From: Marixanthomonas sp. SCSIO 43207
GTDB taxonomy: Bacteria > Bacteroidota > Bacteroidia > Flavobacteriales > Flavobacteriaceae
Direction: 5' to 3'
NCBI RefSeq assembly: GCF_019904255.1
Contig: NZ_CP063203.1
Location: 2,612,501 to 2,676,500, forward strand
DNA length: 64,000 nucleotides
Shown: piece after piece, positions 9,701 to 18,373 of the stretch
Layout: each line of letters opens with the position of its first letter
Numbering within the stretch: position 1 is the stretch's first letter
The notes under the pieces: model-generated
Database searches by the model: none
Seen by the model: only the letters and a program-made list of their open reading frames with translations
Told to the model about the DNA's origin: nothing
Translations under genes and position numbers: made by a program

Positions 9701-12700
9701 CCATCTACGTTTTGAATTCCGCCACCAGAACCTGCAGTTCCATCAGCAAAATTATTTATGATTTCTGAAGAATTTTGTACTATCAATGTCCCTCCATTGT
9801 TGAAGATTCCTCCTCCACCTTGATCAGGATCATTACCACTTGCAGTATTACTTTCTATAATGGTATTATCTACTTCCATAGTACTTCCGACTTGGTTCCA
9901 AAGTCCACCACCTTCAGCAGCAGCGTCGTTAAGAGAAACCGTACCTCCAAACATTGAAACATCGGCAATACCACTAACGTGTAATCCACCACCATTTCCA
10001 GGATTGGCCATACCCGATGATCCATTTACATTATTTGAGTTTAAAGAGGTGTTTGCCATTGATAATGTACCGTCTATAATTTCGATACCTCCTCCGGCAC
10101 GGTTGGCTGCATTATTATCAATACTTGCGTCAATAATATTTACAGTACCATCTGTAGTTAATATTCCTCCACCTGAACCAGAAACTCCTGTTACGGTATT
10201 ACTTTGTACGGTAGTATTAACAATATTAAGATTTCCTCCATTATTAAAGATTCCACCACCACCATTATCAGCATCATCGCCTTCGGCAGTGTTAATGTTA
10301 ATCATAGCATCTGTTACTGTCATCGTAGCTCCAACTTGATTCCAGAGTCCGCCACCTTCACTAGCAGCTTCGTTAGCCGAAACCATACCTCCAGTAATGG
10401 ATGTCGTGGCAGCTCCACTAACGTGTAACCCACCGCCATTACCAGGGTTAGGAGATCCTGCAGTTCCGTTAACATCATTTATACTAAGTGCGGTATTATT
10501 TAAAGTTACTGATCCTTCAATAACCTCTATACCTCCACCAGCACGATTAGCACTATTTTGTGAAATTATAGCATCTGTAATAGTTACTGAACCTCCAGTA
10601 CTGAAAATACCTCCACCAGAACCTGATGCTCCATTTGCCAAGTTATTATTAATATTAGTTCCTGGTAATACATCTAACGTACCTCCATTATTGAAGATTC
10701 CGCCACCTCCGTCATCGGCAGCAGCTCCACTAGCTATATTATTTGTTATAGGTGTTCCATCAACGGTCATTGTTCCAGTCCCATTCCATAGTCCACCACC
10801 TTCAAGTGCAGCAACATTACTGTCTACTGAACCTCCAATTAGCGTAGCATTTGCAGCACCGCTTATGTGTAATCCACCACCATTACCTGGGGCAGCTGTT
10901 GCGGGAGCAACTCCTGCATTATTAGTGTCCAAGGTAACATTGGTAAGCATTACTGAACCGTCAATCAATTCAATACCGCCACCAGCTCTATTAGCTTGGT
11001 TATCGGTTATGATTACATCTGTAAGTGTTACATCTCCAGCAGTACTAAATATACCGCCACCAGAACCAGAAGTTCCGTCAGCTATATTATTTGTTATTTC
11101 TGTGCCTGCTAAAACATCTAACGTACCTCCATTATTAAATACTCCACCACCACCATTGGTAGCGTCATTTCCGGAAGCAACGTTATTTGTAATTGGTGTT
11201 GCATCAATAGTCATCGTTCCAGATCCATTCCAAAGACCACCACCTTCAGCAGCAGCTACATTATTATCGACTGTTCCGCCTAAAATATTAGCATCGGCAG
11301 CACCTGAAATATGAAGTCCACCACCGTTTCCAGGAGCAGCAACTGCAGGAGAAATACCTGCGTTATTATTATCCAATGTTGAATTGGTAAGCATTAATGA
11401 ACCGTCAATTAATTCAATACCACCACCAGCTCTATTGGCTCGGTTTTCAGTAATTGTAACTCCGTCAAGTACTACGTCTCCATTTGTACTAAAAAGACCA
11501 CCACCAGAACCTGCGGCTCCATCTGCGATATTTCTAGTAATTACGGTTCCGCTTGCTACATTAAGTGTACCTCCATTATTGAAGATTCCACCACCACCAT
11601 TGTCAGCAGCAGTACCCGAAGCTATATTTTGATCTATAAATGTATCACCATAGAAAGTTCCGCCTTCTATATTCATTGTACCTCCATTATTCCAAAGTCC
11701 ACCACCTTCTGAAGCAGCTTCGTTTAAGAAAACAATTCCACTTATGGTTACAGTTGCAGAGTTACCTGTTACGTGCAATCCGCCACCGTTTCCTGGATTT
11801 GCAGTTCCTCCGGTAAGATTACCGGTCACATAATTCTGAATAATTGAAATATCAATAAGGTTTGCTGTACCATCAATAATTTCAATAGCTCCACCTGCTC
11901 TATTCGCTCCATTTGAGTTTAGGAAAATAGTATTGGTATTAAGCGTTCCTCCGGTACTTAAAATAGCCCCACCAGAACCTGATGTTCCTGTAGCTATGTT
12001 ACTAAATATATCTGCAAAAGAATCAATATTCATAGTTCCTCCATCATTAAATAATGCTCCACCACCTTGATCTGGATCGTTACCAGTGGCTTCATTATTA
12101 TCCATTTGTGTATCAAAACCAGTTATTGTCATCGTTCCGGGTCCATTCCAAAGACCTCCACCTTCTACTGCTGTATTGTTTTGCACCAGACAGTTGGTGA
12201 ATGTAGAATCTCCTGCTCCACTAATATGAAAAGCTCCTCCGTTTCCGGGAGCTGTTACTCCTGTAGCAGTATTGTTAGTAAATGTTACATTATTAAACTC
12301 AAACAAATCTCCTGCATTTGATCGTACTTCAATACCACCACCAGCTCTAACTGCTGTATTTCCAGATATTGTAAGACCATCTACATTTAATGAGCCCATA
12401 TTGGTTAAAATTCCACCACCAGAACCTGCCGTTCCAGTTGCTGAATTACCATCTATAGTTGAAGTACCATTTACAATCAATGTTCCCATTTCATTATAAA
12501 CACCACCACCACCTTGTTCGGCAAGGTCACCTGTAGCTTCATTGTTAGAAACTTCTGTATCTGTTACAGTCATCGTTCCAGATCCATTCCAAAGTCCACC
12601 GCCTTCTACAGCAGTATTATTTATTACAGAACTATTCATTATTGTAATATCACCGGGGCCACTTATATGAAAGCCACCTCCATTTCCTGGAGCTGCTGTT

Positions 12701-14286
12701 GCAATAAAGTTACCATCTAAAGTTATTCCTGAAAAAACATATGTTTCTCCTCCAGCTGATGCAATTTCAATTGCTCCACCTGCACGGTTTGCTGTATTTC
12801 CAGTGAATGTTACATCGTCAACTGTCAATGTTCCGGGTGTGGCGTTTAAAATTGCTCCACCAGAACCTGAAGGTCCATCTGCAATATTATTACTTAATAC
12901 ATTTCCTGGTTGTACTTCTAATGTACCTCCATTGTTGTAAATAGCTCCACCACCATCACCGCTAGCGATATTATCGTTAAAGTTTGGTGTAGGTGAGTTT
13001 GTAACGGTCATTGTACTTCCGGCTTGGTTCCATAGACCTCCACCTTGGTTTGCAGCAACATTAGCCTGAATATTACCACCATTTATAATAACGGTCGCTA
13101 CATTAGATACGTGAATACCACCACCATTACCAGGTGCGGCAACTGCTGGTGCAACTCCTGCATTATTCTGGTTTAATGACACGTCGGTAAGTGTAAGCGA
13201 TCCATCAACTATTTCAATTCCTCCACCTGCGCGGTTTGCTCTGTTTAAGTTTACTGTTGTACCAGGGTCTGTAATTTCAACAGTTCCAGCTGTACTAAAA
13301 ATACCACCACCAGAACCTGAAGCTCCAGAAGCTATATTATTTGTTATTGTTGTTTGGGTATTTACTAAAAGTGTTCCTCCATTATTGAAGATACCACCAC
13401 CACCGTCATCGGCAGCAGCTCCTTGTGCTTCGTTGTTATCAATTGTACAGTTAGACACGGTCATAGTTCCTAATCCATTCCATAAAGCTCCTCCTTCTAG
13501 TGCAGCTACGTTATTTGTGAATGTTGAACCTGTAATTGTTGCATCTGCACTCCCTGTAATATGCAAAGATCCTCCGTTTCCGGGAGGACCTACAGCTGAA
13601 TTTCCATCAAAGTTTGAATCTGTTATTGTAATAAGATCTGGCGAATTCACTTCAATCGCACCACCGGCACGATTGGTTGTGTTGTTTGTAAATTCAGAAT
13701 TTATAACCGTCAATGTCCCGCTAGAGGCTTGCCCAATAGCTCCACCGCTACTAGACATAGCATTTGTTGCATTGTTTCCGTCAAAAAAACTTCCTGAAAC
13801 AGTTAAATTTGAATCTTGAGATCCTAGCGCTCCAGCACCATTAACTCCATTTGTTGAATTGTTTATAAACGAACAATCTACAATGGCTGCATTGGTTACG
13901 TTTTGAATTCCAACTGCTCCGCCATCAACAGATGCGTTTGCATTTTGAAATGTTATTCCTTCAATAGTTAAATTTGAAATACTACTAGCACCTATAAGTC
14001 TAGCTGTACCATTACTACTTCCGTCGATAATAGTATTACCTATACCGTTACCCGTTATAGTAAGATCATCATTAACAACTATCTGACCTGAGGTAAGTGT
14101 AATTGTGTAGTTTGCATCAAACGTGATCACATCTGGACCAGCTGTTGCATTAGCGTCAATAACCGCCTGTCTTAAAGATCCAGGACCGGCATCATTATTA
14201 TTTGTAACTACTTGCCCAAAAGACAATGCCGTTACAAATAACATAGAAACTAGTAATAAATAGTTTCGAGTAATTGTTTTTGTCAT
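6748..14286 (-). CDS. Giant beta-helix repeat protein secreted by the type IX system
   Basis: A 2,512-residue exported protein. It has a signal peptide (ending ALSFGQ), an N-terminal block with GPGSLRQAVIDANA typical of CSLREA-type parallel beta-helix proteins, then about fourteen super-repeats of roughly 145 residues. Each super-repeat has about five coils marked by GGGIFNNGGTL, GSGGGI, NRAGGGIE, PGNGGGLHIS and EGGGLWNGSG. The last 90 residues are a type A T9SS sorting domain (IYPNPSSGRATVEI, then NGVYIINV and HRLILAN). It should pass the outer membrane through T9SS and be fixed at the surface or released. The repeats contain no obvious catalytic residues. A structural, adhesive or polysaccharide-binding role is likely but not shown. 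Three central repeats are nearly identical in DNA. Confidence 0.92.
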   Translation of the reverse strand: MTKTITRNYLLLVSMLFVTALSFGQVVTNNNDAGPGSLRQAVIDANATAGPDVITFDANYTITLTSGQIVVNDDLTITGNGIGNTIIDGSSNGTARLIGASSISNLTIEGITFQNANASVDGGAVGIQNVTNAAIVDCSFINNSTNGVNGAGALGSQDSNLTVSGSFFDGNNATNAMSSSGGAIGQASSGTLTVINSEFTNNTTNRAGGAIEVNSPDLITITDSNFDGNSAVGPPGNGGSLHITGSADATITGSTFTNNVAALEGGALWNGLGTMTVSNCTIDNNEAQGAAADDGGGGIFNNGGTLLVNTQTTITNNIASGASGSGGGIFSTAGTVEITDPGTTVNLNRANRAGGGIEIVDGSLTLTDVSLNQNNAGVAPAVAAPGNGGGIHVSNVATVIINGGNIQANVAANQGGGLWNQAGSTMTVTNSPTPNFNDNIASGDGGGAIYNNGGTLEVQPGNVLSNNIADGPSGSGGAILNATPGTLTVDDVTFTGNTANRAGGAIEIASAGGETYVFSGITLDGNFIATAAPGNGGGFHISGPGDITIMNSSVINNTAVEGGGLWNGSGTMTVTDTEVSNNEATGDLAEQGGGGVYNEMGTLIVNGTSTIDGNSATGTAGSGGGILTNMGSLNVDGLTISGNTAVRAGGGIEVRSNAGDLFEFNNVTFTNNTATGVTAPGNGGAFHISGAGDSTFTNCLVQNNTAVEGGGLWNGPGTMTITGFDTQMDNNEATGNDPDQGGGALFNDGGTMNIDSFADIFSNIATGTSGSGGAILSTGGTLNTNTIFLNSNGANRAGGAIEIIDGTANLIDISIIQNYVTGNLTGGTANPGNGGGLHVTGNSATVTISGIVFLNEAASEGGGLWNNGGTMNIEGGTFYGDTFIDQNIASGTAADNGGGGIFNNGGTLNVASGTVITRNIADGAAGSGGGLFSTNGDVVLDGVTITENRANRAGGGIELIDGSLMLTNSTLDNNNAGISPAVAAPGNGGGLHISGAADANILGGTVDNNVAAAEGGGLWNGSGTMTIDATPITNNVASGNDATNGGGGVFNNGGTLDVLAGTEITNNIADGTSGSGGGIFSTAGDVTLTDVIITDNQANRAGGGIELIDGSVMLTNVTLDTNNAGVAPATAAPGNGGGLHISGAANATLIGGSVDSNVAALEGGGLWNGTGTMTVDGTPITNNIASGAAADDGGGGIFNNGGTLDVLPGTNINNNLANGASGSGGGIFSTGGSVTITDAIISQNSANRAGGGIEVIEGSVTLNNTALSINDVNGTAGSPNPGNGGGLHVSGAATTSITGGMVSANEAASEGGGLWNQVGATMTVTDAMININTAEGDDADNGGGGIFNNGGNLNIVNTTVQSNTVTGVSGSGGGILTTDGTVNIIDASIDNNAANRAGGGIEIIDGTLSMANTSLNSNNVNGSSGMANPGNGGGLHVSGIADVSMFGGTVSLNDAAAEGGGLWNQVGSTMEVDNTIIESNTASGNDPDQGGGGIFNNGGTLIVQNSSEIINNFADGTAGSGGGIQNVDGGSVTVNNTIISNNSANRAGGGIEDNSSVTAGSITLFNVTLDNNEVGNAPGNGGGLHITGPGTAMITNGTVNGNVASAEGGGLWNGSGEMTIDGTTIDGNTASGADADQGGGGIFNEGGTLSVLNATVSNNVADGASGSGGGILNNQGMLTVTDSELSGNTSMRAGGAIEDNSVAGNVLTLENVDLMDNSTASAPGNGGGLHITGPGDSNITGGMASGNTASAEGGAYWNGSGVMTIDGTTIDGNTASGADADQGGGGIFNEGGTLSVLNATVSNNVADGASGSGGGILNNQGTLTVTDSELSGNTSMRAGGAIEDNSVAGNVLTLENVDLMNNSTASAPGNGGGLHITGPGDSNITGGMASGNTASAEGGAYWNGSGVMTIDGTTIDGNTASGADADQGGGGIFNEGGTLSVLNATVSNNVADGASGSGGGILNNQGMLTVTDSELSGNTSMRAGGGIEDNSIAGNMLTLENVNFMNNSTASAPGNGGGLHITGPGDSNITGGMASGNTASAEGGAYWNGSGVMTIDGTTIDGNTAEGAAADNGGGGVFNNGGTLTIINGTSIINNMATGAAGSGGGVFSTAGDVTITDATLDSNAANRAGGAIELIDGTLTFTSSEMTNNDVNGTAGTAAPGNGGGLHVSGNSGLITISESIVTGNEAAQEGGGLWNQSGTMMVVETTTIDSNSTFGTAMDDGGAGIFNNGGMLEVRMSTVSNNIASGATSSGGGIHNTTGGDVSVMVSTISGNSANGSGGGVYNNGNSFDINATTIAMNEALANGGGINGASEVFLKNTLVALNTAANGQDVSGVLTSNDYNLIGTDDENAFAEQTNDIEEVDPMVGPLQDNGGITNTHQLLEGSLAYNGGDPADLFNDQIDQAVFDDIRDIGAYEAQDILLSIENVGDTANGIVIYPNPSSGRATVEIPQAFGSNVQITIIELGSGKIVNNLTTSFGATDLNLRGMANGVYIINVTSEGVTSTHRLILAN
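8101..9405 (-). repeat. Three near-identical 435-bp tandem repeats inside the giant gene
   Basis: The block beginning ACCATCGATGGTTGTTCC recurs at 8101, 8536 and 8971, and begins again at 9406, exactly 435 bp (145 codons) apart each time. The three copies differ at only a few positions, whereas the other super-repeats in the same gene are well diverged. This points to recent tandem duplication or gene conversion that keeps the reading frame. Confidence 0.9.
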
Positions 14287-14480
14287 AGAGTATTTTTATT
14301 TGGTTATTATTATGAGATTCCAAGTTTTTTGGATTCATATATACTCTATGTACGAGGATGTGTAAATTGCGGTTTGCTAAAGAAGTGTTAAATTTTATGA
14401 ATTATTTTAAACAAAACAGGTTAAAACATAAAAAACTAATCAAAATATTCACATTATACAATGATTAGTTAAAAATGAAT

Positions 14481-15428
14481 TTAATTTTTTAAATACCTAT
14501 TAACGTTTTCTTCTATTCGGTTATTAATGTTTGAAACATCAGCTTTCTCAAATGTTTCTCCTGTGATGTTTTCATACAACTCGATATACCTTTCAGAAAC
14601 AGAAGTAATATAGTCATCTGTCATTTCTGGTACTTGTTGTCCTTCCAATCCTTGAAAACCATTTTCTATTAACCATTGACGCACAAACTCTTTTGAAAGT
14701 TGTTTTTGTGGTTGGTTTGCATCTTGACGCTCTTGATACCCGTCTGCATAAAAATATCGGGATGAGTCTGGGGTATGGATTTCATCTATTAAAACTATTT
14801 TACCATCTTTCGTTTTTCCGAACTCATACTTGGTATCAACCAAAATCAATCCACGTTTGGCTGCAATTTCGGTTCCGCGCTTAAAAAGTTTACGCGTATA
14901 ATCTTCAAGTTGTTTATATTCTTCTTCTGAAACAATGTTGCGTTGTAAAATTTCTTCTCTAGAAATATCTTCATCGTGATCACCTGCTTCGGCTTTGGTA
15001 GCCGGTGTTATAATGGCTTGTGGAAATTTGTCATTTTCTTTCATACCTTCAGGCATTGAAACTCCGCAAAGCATACGTTTTCCTGCTTTATATTCTCTTG
15101 CGGCGTGACCGCTTAAATATCCACGAATTACCATTTCAACTTTGTATGGCTCACAAGCTGCACCAATAGCAACATTTGGATCTGGCGTTGCAGTTAACCA
15201 ATTAGGTACAATATCTTCTGTATCGCGCATCATTTTGGTAGCAATTTGATTCAGAATTTGTCCTTTATAAGGTATTCCCTTAGGCATTACCACATCAAAA
15301 GCACTCAACCTATCTGTTGCAATCATTACCAAGGTATCATTTGCTAGTGTATATACTTCTCTAACTTTACCGTGATAGACCTTTTGCTGTCCTGGAAAAT
15401 TAAAATTTGTTGAAGTAAGGGTATTCAT
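14481..15428 (-). CDS. purC: Phosphoribosylaminoimidazole-succinocarboxamide synthase
   Basis: SAICAR synthase catalyses the ATP-dependent joining of CAIR and aspartate in purine synthesis. The protein is 315 residues, longer than the 240-residue E. coli type and closer in length to the longer (yeast-like) class. Visible blocks are [11 protein letters not shown] near the N-terminus (ATP-binding strand), [19 protein letters not shown], the signature [14 protein letters not shown], and LVDTKYEFG followed by [12 protein letters not shown]. It lies 25 bp downstream of phoH on the same strand, so the two are probably one transcript. Confidence 0.97.
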   Translation of the reverse strand: MNTLTSTNFNFPGQQKVYHGKVREVYTLANDTLVMIATDRLSAFDVVMPKGIPYKGQILNQIATKMMRDTEDIVPNWLTATPDPNVAIGAACEPYKVEMVIRGYLSGHAAREYKAGKRMLCGVSMPEGMKENDKFPQAIITPATKAEAGDHDEDISREEILQRNIVSEEEYKQLEDYTRKLFKRGTEIAAKRGLILVDTKYEFGKTKDGKIVLIDEIHTPDSSRYFYADGYQERQDANQPQKQLSKEFVRQWLIENGFQGLEGQQVPEMTDDYITSVSERYIELYENITGETFEKADVSNINNRIEENVNRYLKN

Positions 15429-15453
15429 GATTTTTAGTTTTTCTGAAAAAAAA

Positions 15454-16407
15454 TTAGTCTACGTTTTCTATTGATTTGTATGCTGCTATTACTTTTTTAA
15501 CCAATTTATGACGAATTACATCTTTATCATCTAAGTAAATAACACCTACTCCTTTTACATCTTTTAAAACAAGAAGTGCTTCTTTTAAGCCAGAAATAAC
15601 ACGTCTAGGCAAATCTATCTGTCCAGGATCACCGGTTATCATAAATTTTGCATTTCTACCCATACGAGTTAGAAACATTTTCATCTGAGCGTGAGTTGTG
15701 TTTTGAGCTTCATCTAGAATTACAAATGCATTATCGAGGGTTCTACCTCGCATAAATGCCATAGGTGCAATTTGAATAACTCCTTTTTCTATATATGATT
15801 CAAGCTTTTCATGTGGAATCATATCACGAAGCGCATCATACAAAGGTTGCATATACGGATCTAGTTTTTCTTTTAAATCACCTGGAAGAAAACCTAAGTT
15901 TTCACCAGCTTCAACAGCCGGGCGCGTTAAAATAATACGCTTTACTTGCTTTTCTTTAAGAGCTTTTACTGCAAGCGCAACACCTGTATATGTTTTTCCT
16001 GTTCCGGCGGGCCCAACGGCAAAAACCATATCATTTTTACTCATTAATTCTACCAGTTTACGCTGGTTGGCTGTTTGTGCTTTAATGAGCTTACCACTTA
16101 CTCCATGAACTAGAACCTCTCCGGCACTTACTGGTGTTTCATAATCTTCCTTACTTTCACTTTGTAAAACTCGCTCAATGATATTTTCATCAATCTTGTT
16201 GTATTTACCAAAGTGTTCTAACAACATTGTAATGCGTTTATCAAATTCTTCAAGTACTTCTTCATCGCCGTAGGCTTTTATTTTACTTCCGCGAGCGACA
16301 ATTTTTAATTTCGGAAAGAATTTTTTCAGTAAATCAATATTTGCATTTTGTAGCCCAAAGAATTCACGTGGGCTAATTTCGGTTAATTCAATAATGAGTT
16401 CGTTCAA
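15454..16407 (-). CDS. PhoH family ATPase
   Basis: A 317-residue cytoplasmic P-loop protein of the PhoH/YbeZ group, linked to RNA metabolism and ribosome maturation. It has an N-terminal domain (about 1-110), then the Walker A motif [29 protein letters not shown] typical of the family, Walker [12 protein letters not shown], and sensor-like [12 protein letters not shown]. The start is a TTG codon: the frame upstream meets a stop before any ATG, and the [13 protein letters not shown] beginning is a natural N-terminus for the family. It is probably the first gene of a phoH-purC transcript read from the divergent promoter region at about 16.47 kb. Confidence 0.94.
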   Translation of the reverse strand: MNELIIELTEISPREFFGLQNANIDLLKKFFPKLKIVARGSKIKAYGDEEVLEEFDKRITMLLEHFGKYNKIDENIIERVLQSESKEDYETPVSAGEVLVHGVSGKLIKAQTANQRKLVELMSKNDMVFAVGPAGTGKTYTGVALAVKALKEKQVKRIILTRPAVEAGENLGFLPGDLKEKLDPYMQPLYDALRDMIPHEKLESYIEKGVIQIAPMAFMRGRTLDNAFVILDEAQNTTHAQMKMFLTRMGRNAKFMITGDPGQIDLPRRVISGLKEALLVLKDVKGVGVIYLDDKDVIRHKLVKKVIAAYKSIENVD

Positions 16408-16459
16408 AAGCAGGAATGTTTATAAGATTTTATACTAAGTGTAAATATAGTTTTTCCAA

Positions 16460-16485
16460 TAACAAAAGTACCGTATTTTTGTGGG
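16460..16485. promoter_or_regulatory. Divergent promoter elements for phoH and the SAM hydrolase gene
   Basis: Between the two divergent genes a TATTTTTG box points right, and the complement of CAAAAGTA (TACTTTTG) points left. Both fit the Bacteroidota -7 consensus TAnnTTTG and lie about 5 bp apart. Coordinates are approximate. No clear -33 TTTG was fixed for either. Confidence 0.4.
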
Positions 16486-16516
16486 AGTTGTTTTAACAAA
16501 ATATCAACAATCACCT

Positions 16517-17347
16517 ATGCCCATTATTACACTTACTACTGATTTTGGAGAGAAAGATCACTTTGCAGGAGCGGTTAAAGGTGCTATTTACAGTGAATTA
16601 CCTGATATAAAAATTGTTGATATCTCACACTCTGTATCGCCGTTTCATATTACTGAAGCTGCTTATATAATTCAAAACGCTTATAGGAGTTTTCCTAAAG
16701 ACACCATACACTTAATAGGCATTGACTCTGAGTTAACTCCAGAAAACAAGCATATTGCTGTATATCTAGACGGTCATTATTTTATTTGTGCCAATAATGG
16801 GATTATTTCAATGTTGGCTTCAGAAATTAATCCTGAAAAAATTGTTGAAATAAACATACACGACCGCGTAGAGTCTAATTTTCCCGTGCTCGATGTTTTT
16901 GTAAAAGTTGCGTGTCACATTGCTCGCGGCGGAACACTCGATGTAATAGGAAAAGTGATTTCTGAAATAAAACAAATACGTGATTTGCGCCCGGTAGTAA
17001 ATTCAGAAAATACTCAAATAATTGGTAATGTAATCTATATTGACAATTACGGAAACGTAGTTTGTAATATCAAAAAATCTTTATTTGAAGAAATAGGAAA
17101 AGGACGCGCTTACACCATACAAGCAAGACGCGCTAAGTTTAATGAAGTATACTCAAACTATAGTGATGCTATAAATTTTGACATTCCGCCAGAAAAACGA
17201 GAAGAAGACGGAAAAAAATTGGCGCTCTGGAACTCGTCAAACTATCTAGAGTTAGCCATTTACAAAAGCAACCCAAGTACTGTAGGAAGCGCTTCTACGC
17301 TATTTGGATTGGAATATTGGGATACTATTTCAGTAACTTTTAAATAA
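16517..17347 (+). CDS. S-adenosyl-L-methionine hydrolase (SAM hydroxide adenosyltransferase, DUF62)
   Basis: About 276 residues from the ATG at 16517; an in-frame GTG 36 bp upstream would add a tail without homology. The N-terminus ITLTTDFGEKDHFAGAVKG holds the family Asp of TTDFG. DISHSVSPFHITEAAY and HLIGIDSE follow. The C-terminal domain has IDNYGNVVCNI and the SAM-binding-like block SASTLFGLEYWD. Members split SAM into adenosine and methionine using an activated water. The cellular role is not settled. It starts a run of same-strand genes (ABM protein, gldF, gldG), only 7 bp before the next start. Confidence 0.9.
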   Translation: MPIITLTTDFGEKDHFAGAVKGAIYSELPDIKIVDISHSVSPFHITEAAYIIQNAYRSFPKDTIHLIGIDSELTPENKHIAVYLDGHYFICANNGIISMLASEINPEKIVEINIHDRVESNFPVLDVFVKVACHIARGGTLDVIGKVISEIKQIRDLRPVVNSENTQIIGNVIYIDNYGNVVCNIKKSLFEEIGKGRAYTIQARRAKFNEVYSNYSDAINFDIPPEKREEDGKKLALWNSSNYLELAIYKSNPSTVGSASTLFGLEYWDTISVTFK

Positions 17348-17354
17348 TTAAAGA

Positions 17355-17651
17355 ATGTTTACACGAATTGTAAAAATGAATTTTAAAGCTGAAGAAGTTG
17401 ATTCTTTTCTCAGTAACTTTGAACAGATTAAGAAGAAAATTAGAAATTTTCCTGGCTGTGAATTTTTACAATTATACCGTGATAAACATACCAAAACAAT
17501 CTTTTTTACATATAGTCGTTGGAAGAATGAAGCAGATCTAGAAGCTTATCGTCATAGCGACTTATTTAAAGGTGTTTGGGCTGAGACAAAACCTAAGTTT
17601 AAAGAAAAGGCTGCAGCTTGGAGTGTAGACACACTTCACACACTAGACTAA
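17355..17651 (+). CDS. Antibiotic biosynthesis monooxygenase (ABM) domain protein
   Basis: A 98-residue single-domain protein of the dimeric alpha-beta barrel ABM/YgiN type: MFTRIVKMNF, a helix, then FPGCEFLQLYRDK, IFFTYSRWKNEADLEAYRHS and a C-terminal helix. These proteins include cofactor-free quinol monooxygenases and haem-handling enzymes. The fold is recognisable but the reaction is not. It sits 7 bp after the SAM hydrolase and 4 bp before gldF, so it is co-transcribed with both. A link to gliding is not implied. Confidence 0.8.
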   Translation: MFTRIVKMNFKAEEVDSFLSNFEQIKKKIRNFPGCEFLQLYRDKHTKTIFFTYSRWKNEADLEAYRHSDLFKGVWAETKPKFKEKAAAWSVDTLHTLD

Positions 17652-17655
17652 TTAT

Positions 17656-18372
17656 ATGATTGCATTAATTAAACGGGAAATAAGTGCTTTTTTTGCCAGT
17701 ACTATTGGGTATTTGGTGATTGCTGTTTTTTTGGTAATTAACGGACTATTTTTGTGGGTTTTTAAAGGTGACTATAATATTCTTGATGCAGGATTTGCAG
17801 ATTTAGCTTCCTTTTTTGAATTGGCACCTTGGGTTTTACTATTTCTTATTCCTGCTGTTACAATGCGCAGTTTTAGTGATGAGTTAAAAATGGGAACTCT
17901 CGAGTTACTAGTTACCAAACCTATATCATTAAAAAACATTGTATTAGGTAAATATATTGGAGCTGTACTTCTTATCCTCATTGCTTTGCTCCCAACGGTT
18001 TTATACATAGTTACCATTTCGCAGTTAGGAAATCCTGCCGGAAACTGGGACGTAGGCAGTACAATTGGCTCCTACATAGGATTATTCTTCTTAGTGTTGG
18101 CATATACAGCTGTAGGAGTTTTTTCTTCTACACTTTCACACAATCAAATTGTGGCTTTTATAATTTCGGTTTTCCTATGTTTTGTCCTTTATTATGGCTT
18201 TGAGGGTATAACCAATTTAGGAATTGACTTCCCTATTGAAACTCTAGGAATGAAAGCACATTTTGACAGCGTTGCTCGTGGTGTTTTGGATACTCGAGAT
18301 ATTGTCTACTTTTTGAGTATTGCAGGGTTTTTTATTGTTTGTACCATTTTAAAGCTGAAAAAACGCAATTAA
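17656..18372 (+). CDS. gldF: Gliding motility ABC transporter permease GldF
   Basis: A 238-residue inner-membrane protein with about six membrane segments, starting MIALIKREISAFFASTIGYLV. It has the ABC-2 permease layout, including the FSDELKMGTLELLVTKPI block where the permease contacts its ATPase. In Flavobacteriia GldF works with GldG and the ATPase GldA in a complex associated with gliding motility. gldG starts 1 bp after its stop. gldA is not in this window, which is usual because it lies elsewhere in many flavobacteria. Confidence 0.95.
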   Translation: MIALIKREISAFFASTIGYLVIAVFLVINGLFLWVFKGDYNILDAGFADLASFFELAPWVLLFLIPAVTMRSFSDELKMGTLELLVTKPISLKNIVLGKYIGAVLLILIALLPTVLYIVTISQLGNPAGNWDVGSTIGSYIGLFFLVLAYTAVGVFSSTLSHNQIVAFIISVFLCFVLYYGFEGITNLGIDFPIETLGMKAHFDSVARGVLDTRDIVYFLSIAGFFIVCTILKLKKRN

Positions 18373-18373
18373 A

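Noticed and set aside
7838-11632. Several long plus-strand frames rich in Pro (IPPPAL, NPPPLPG) opposite the giant gene
   Set aside because: They are the antisense of GGG/NGG repeat coding. The Pro runs follow directly from GGT/GGA codons on the other strand, there are no start signals, and they break at each diverged repeat.
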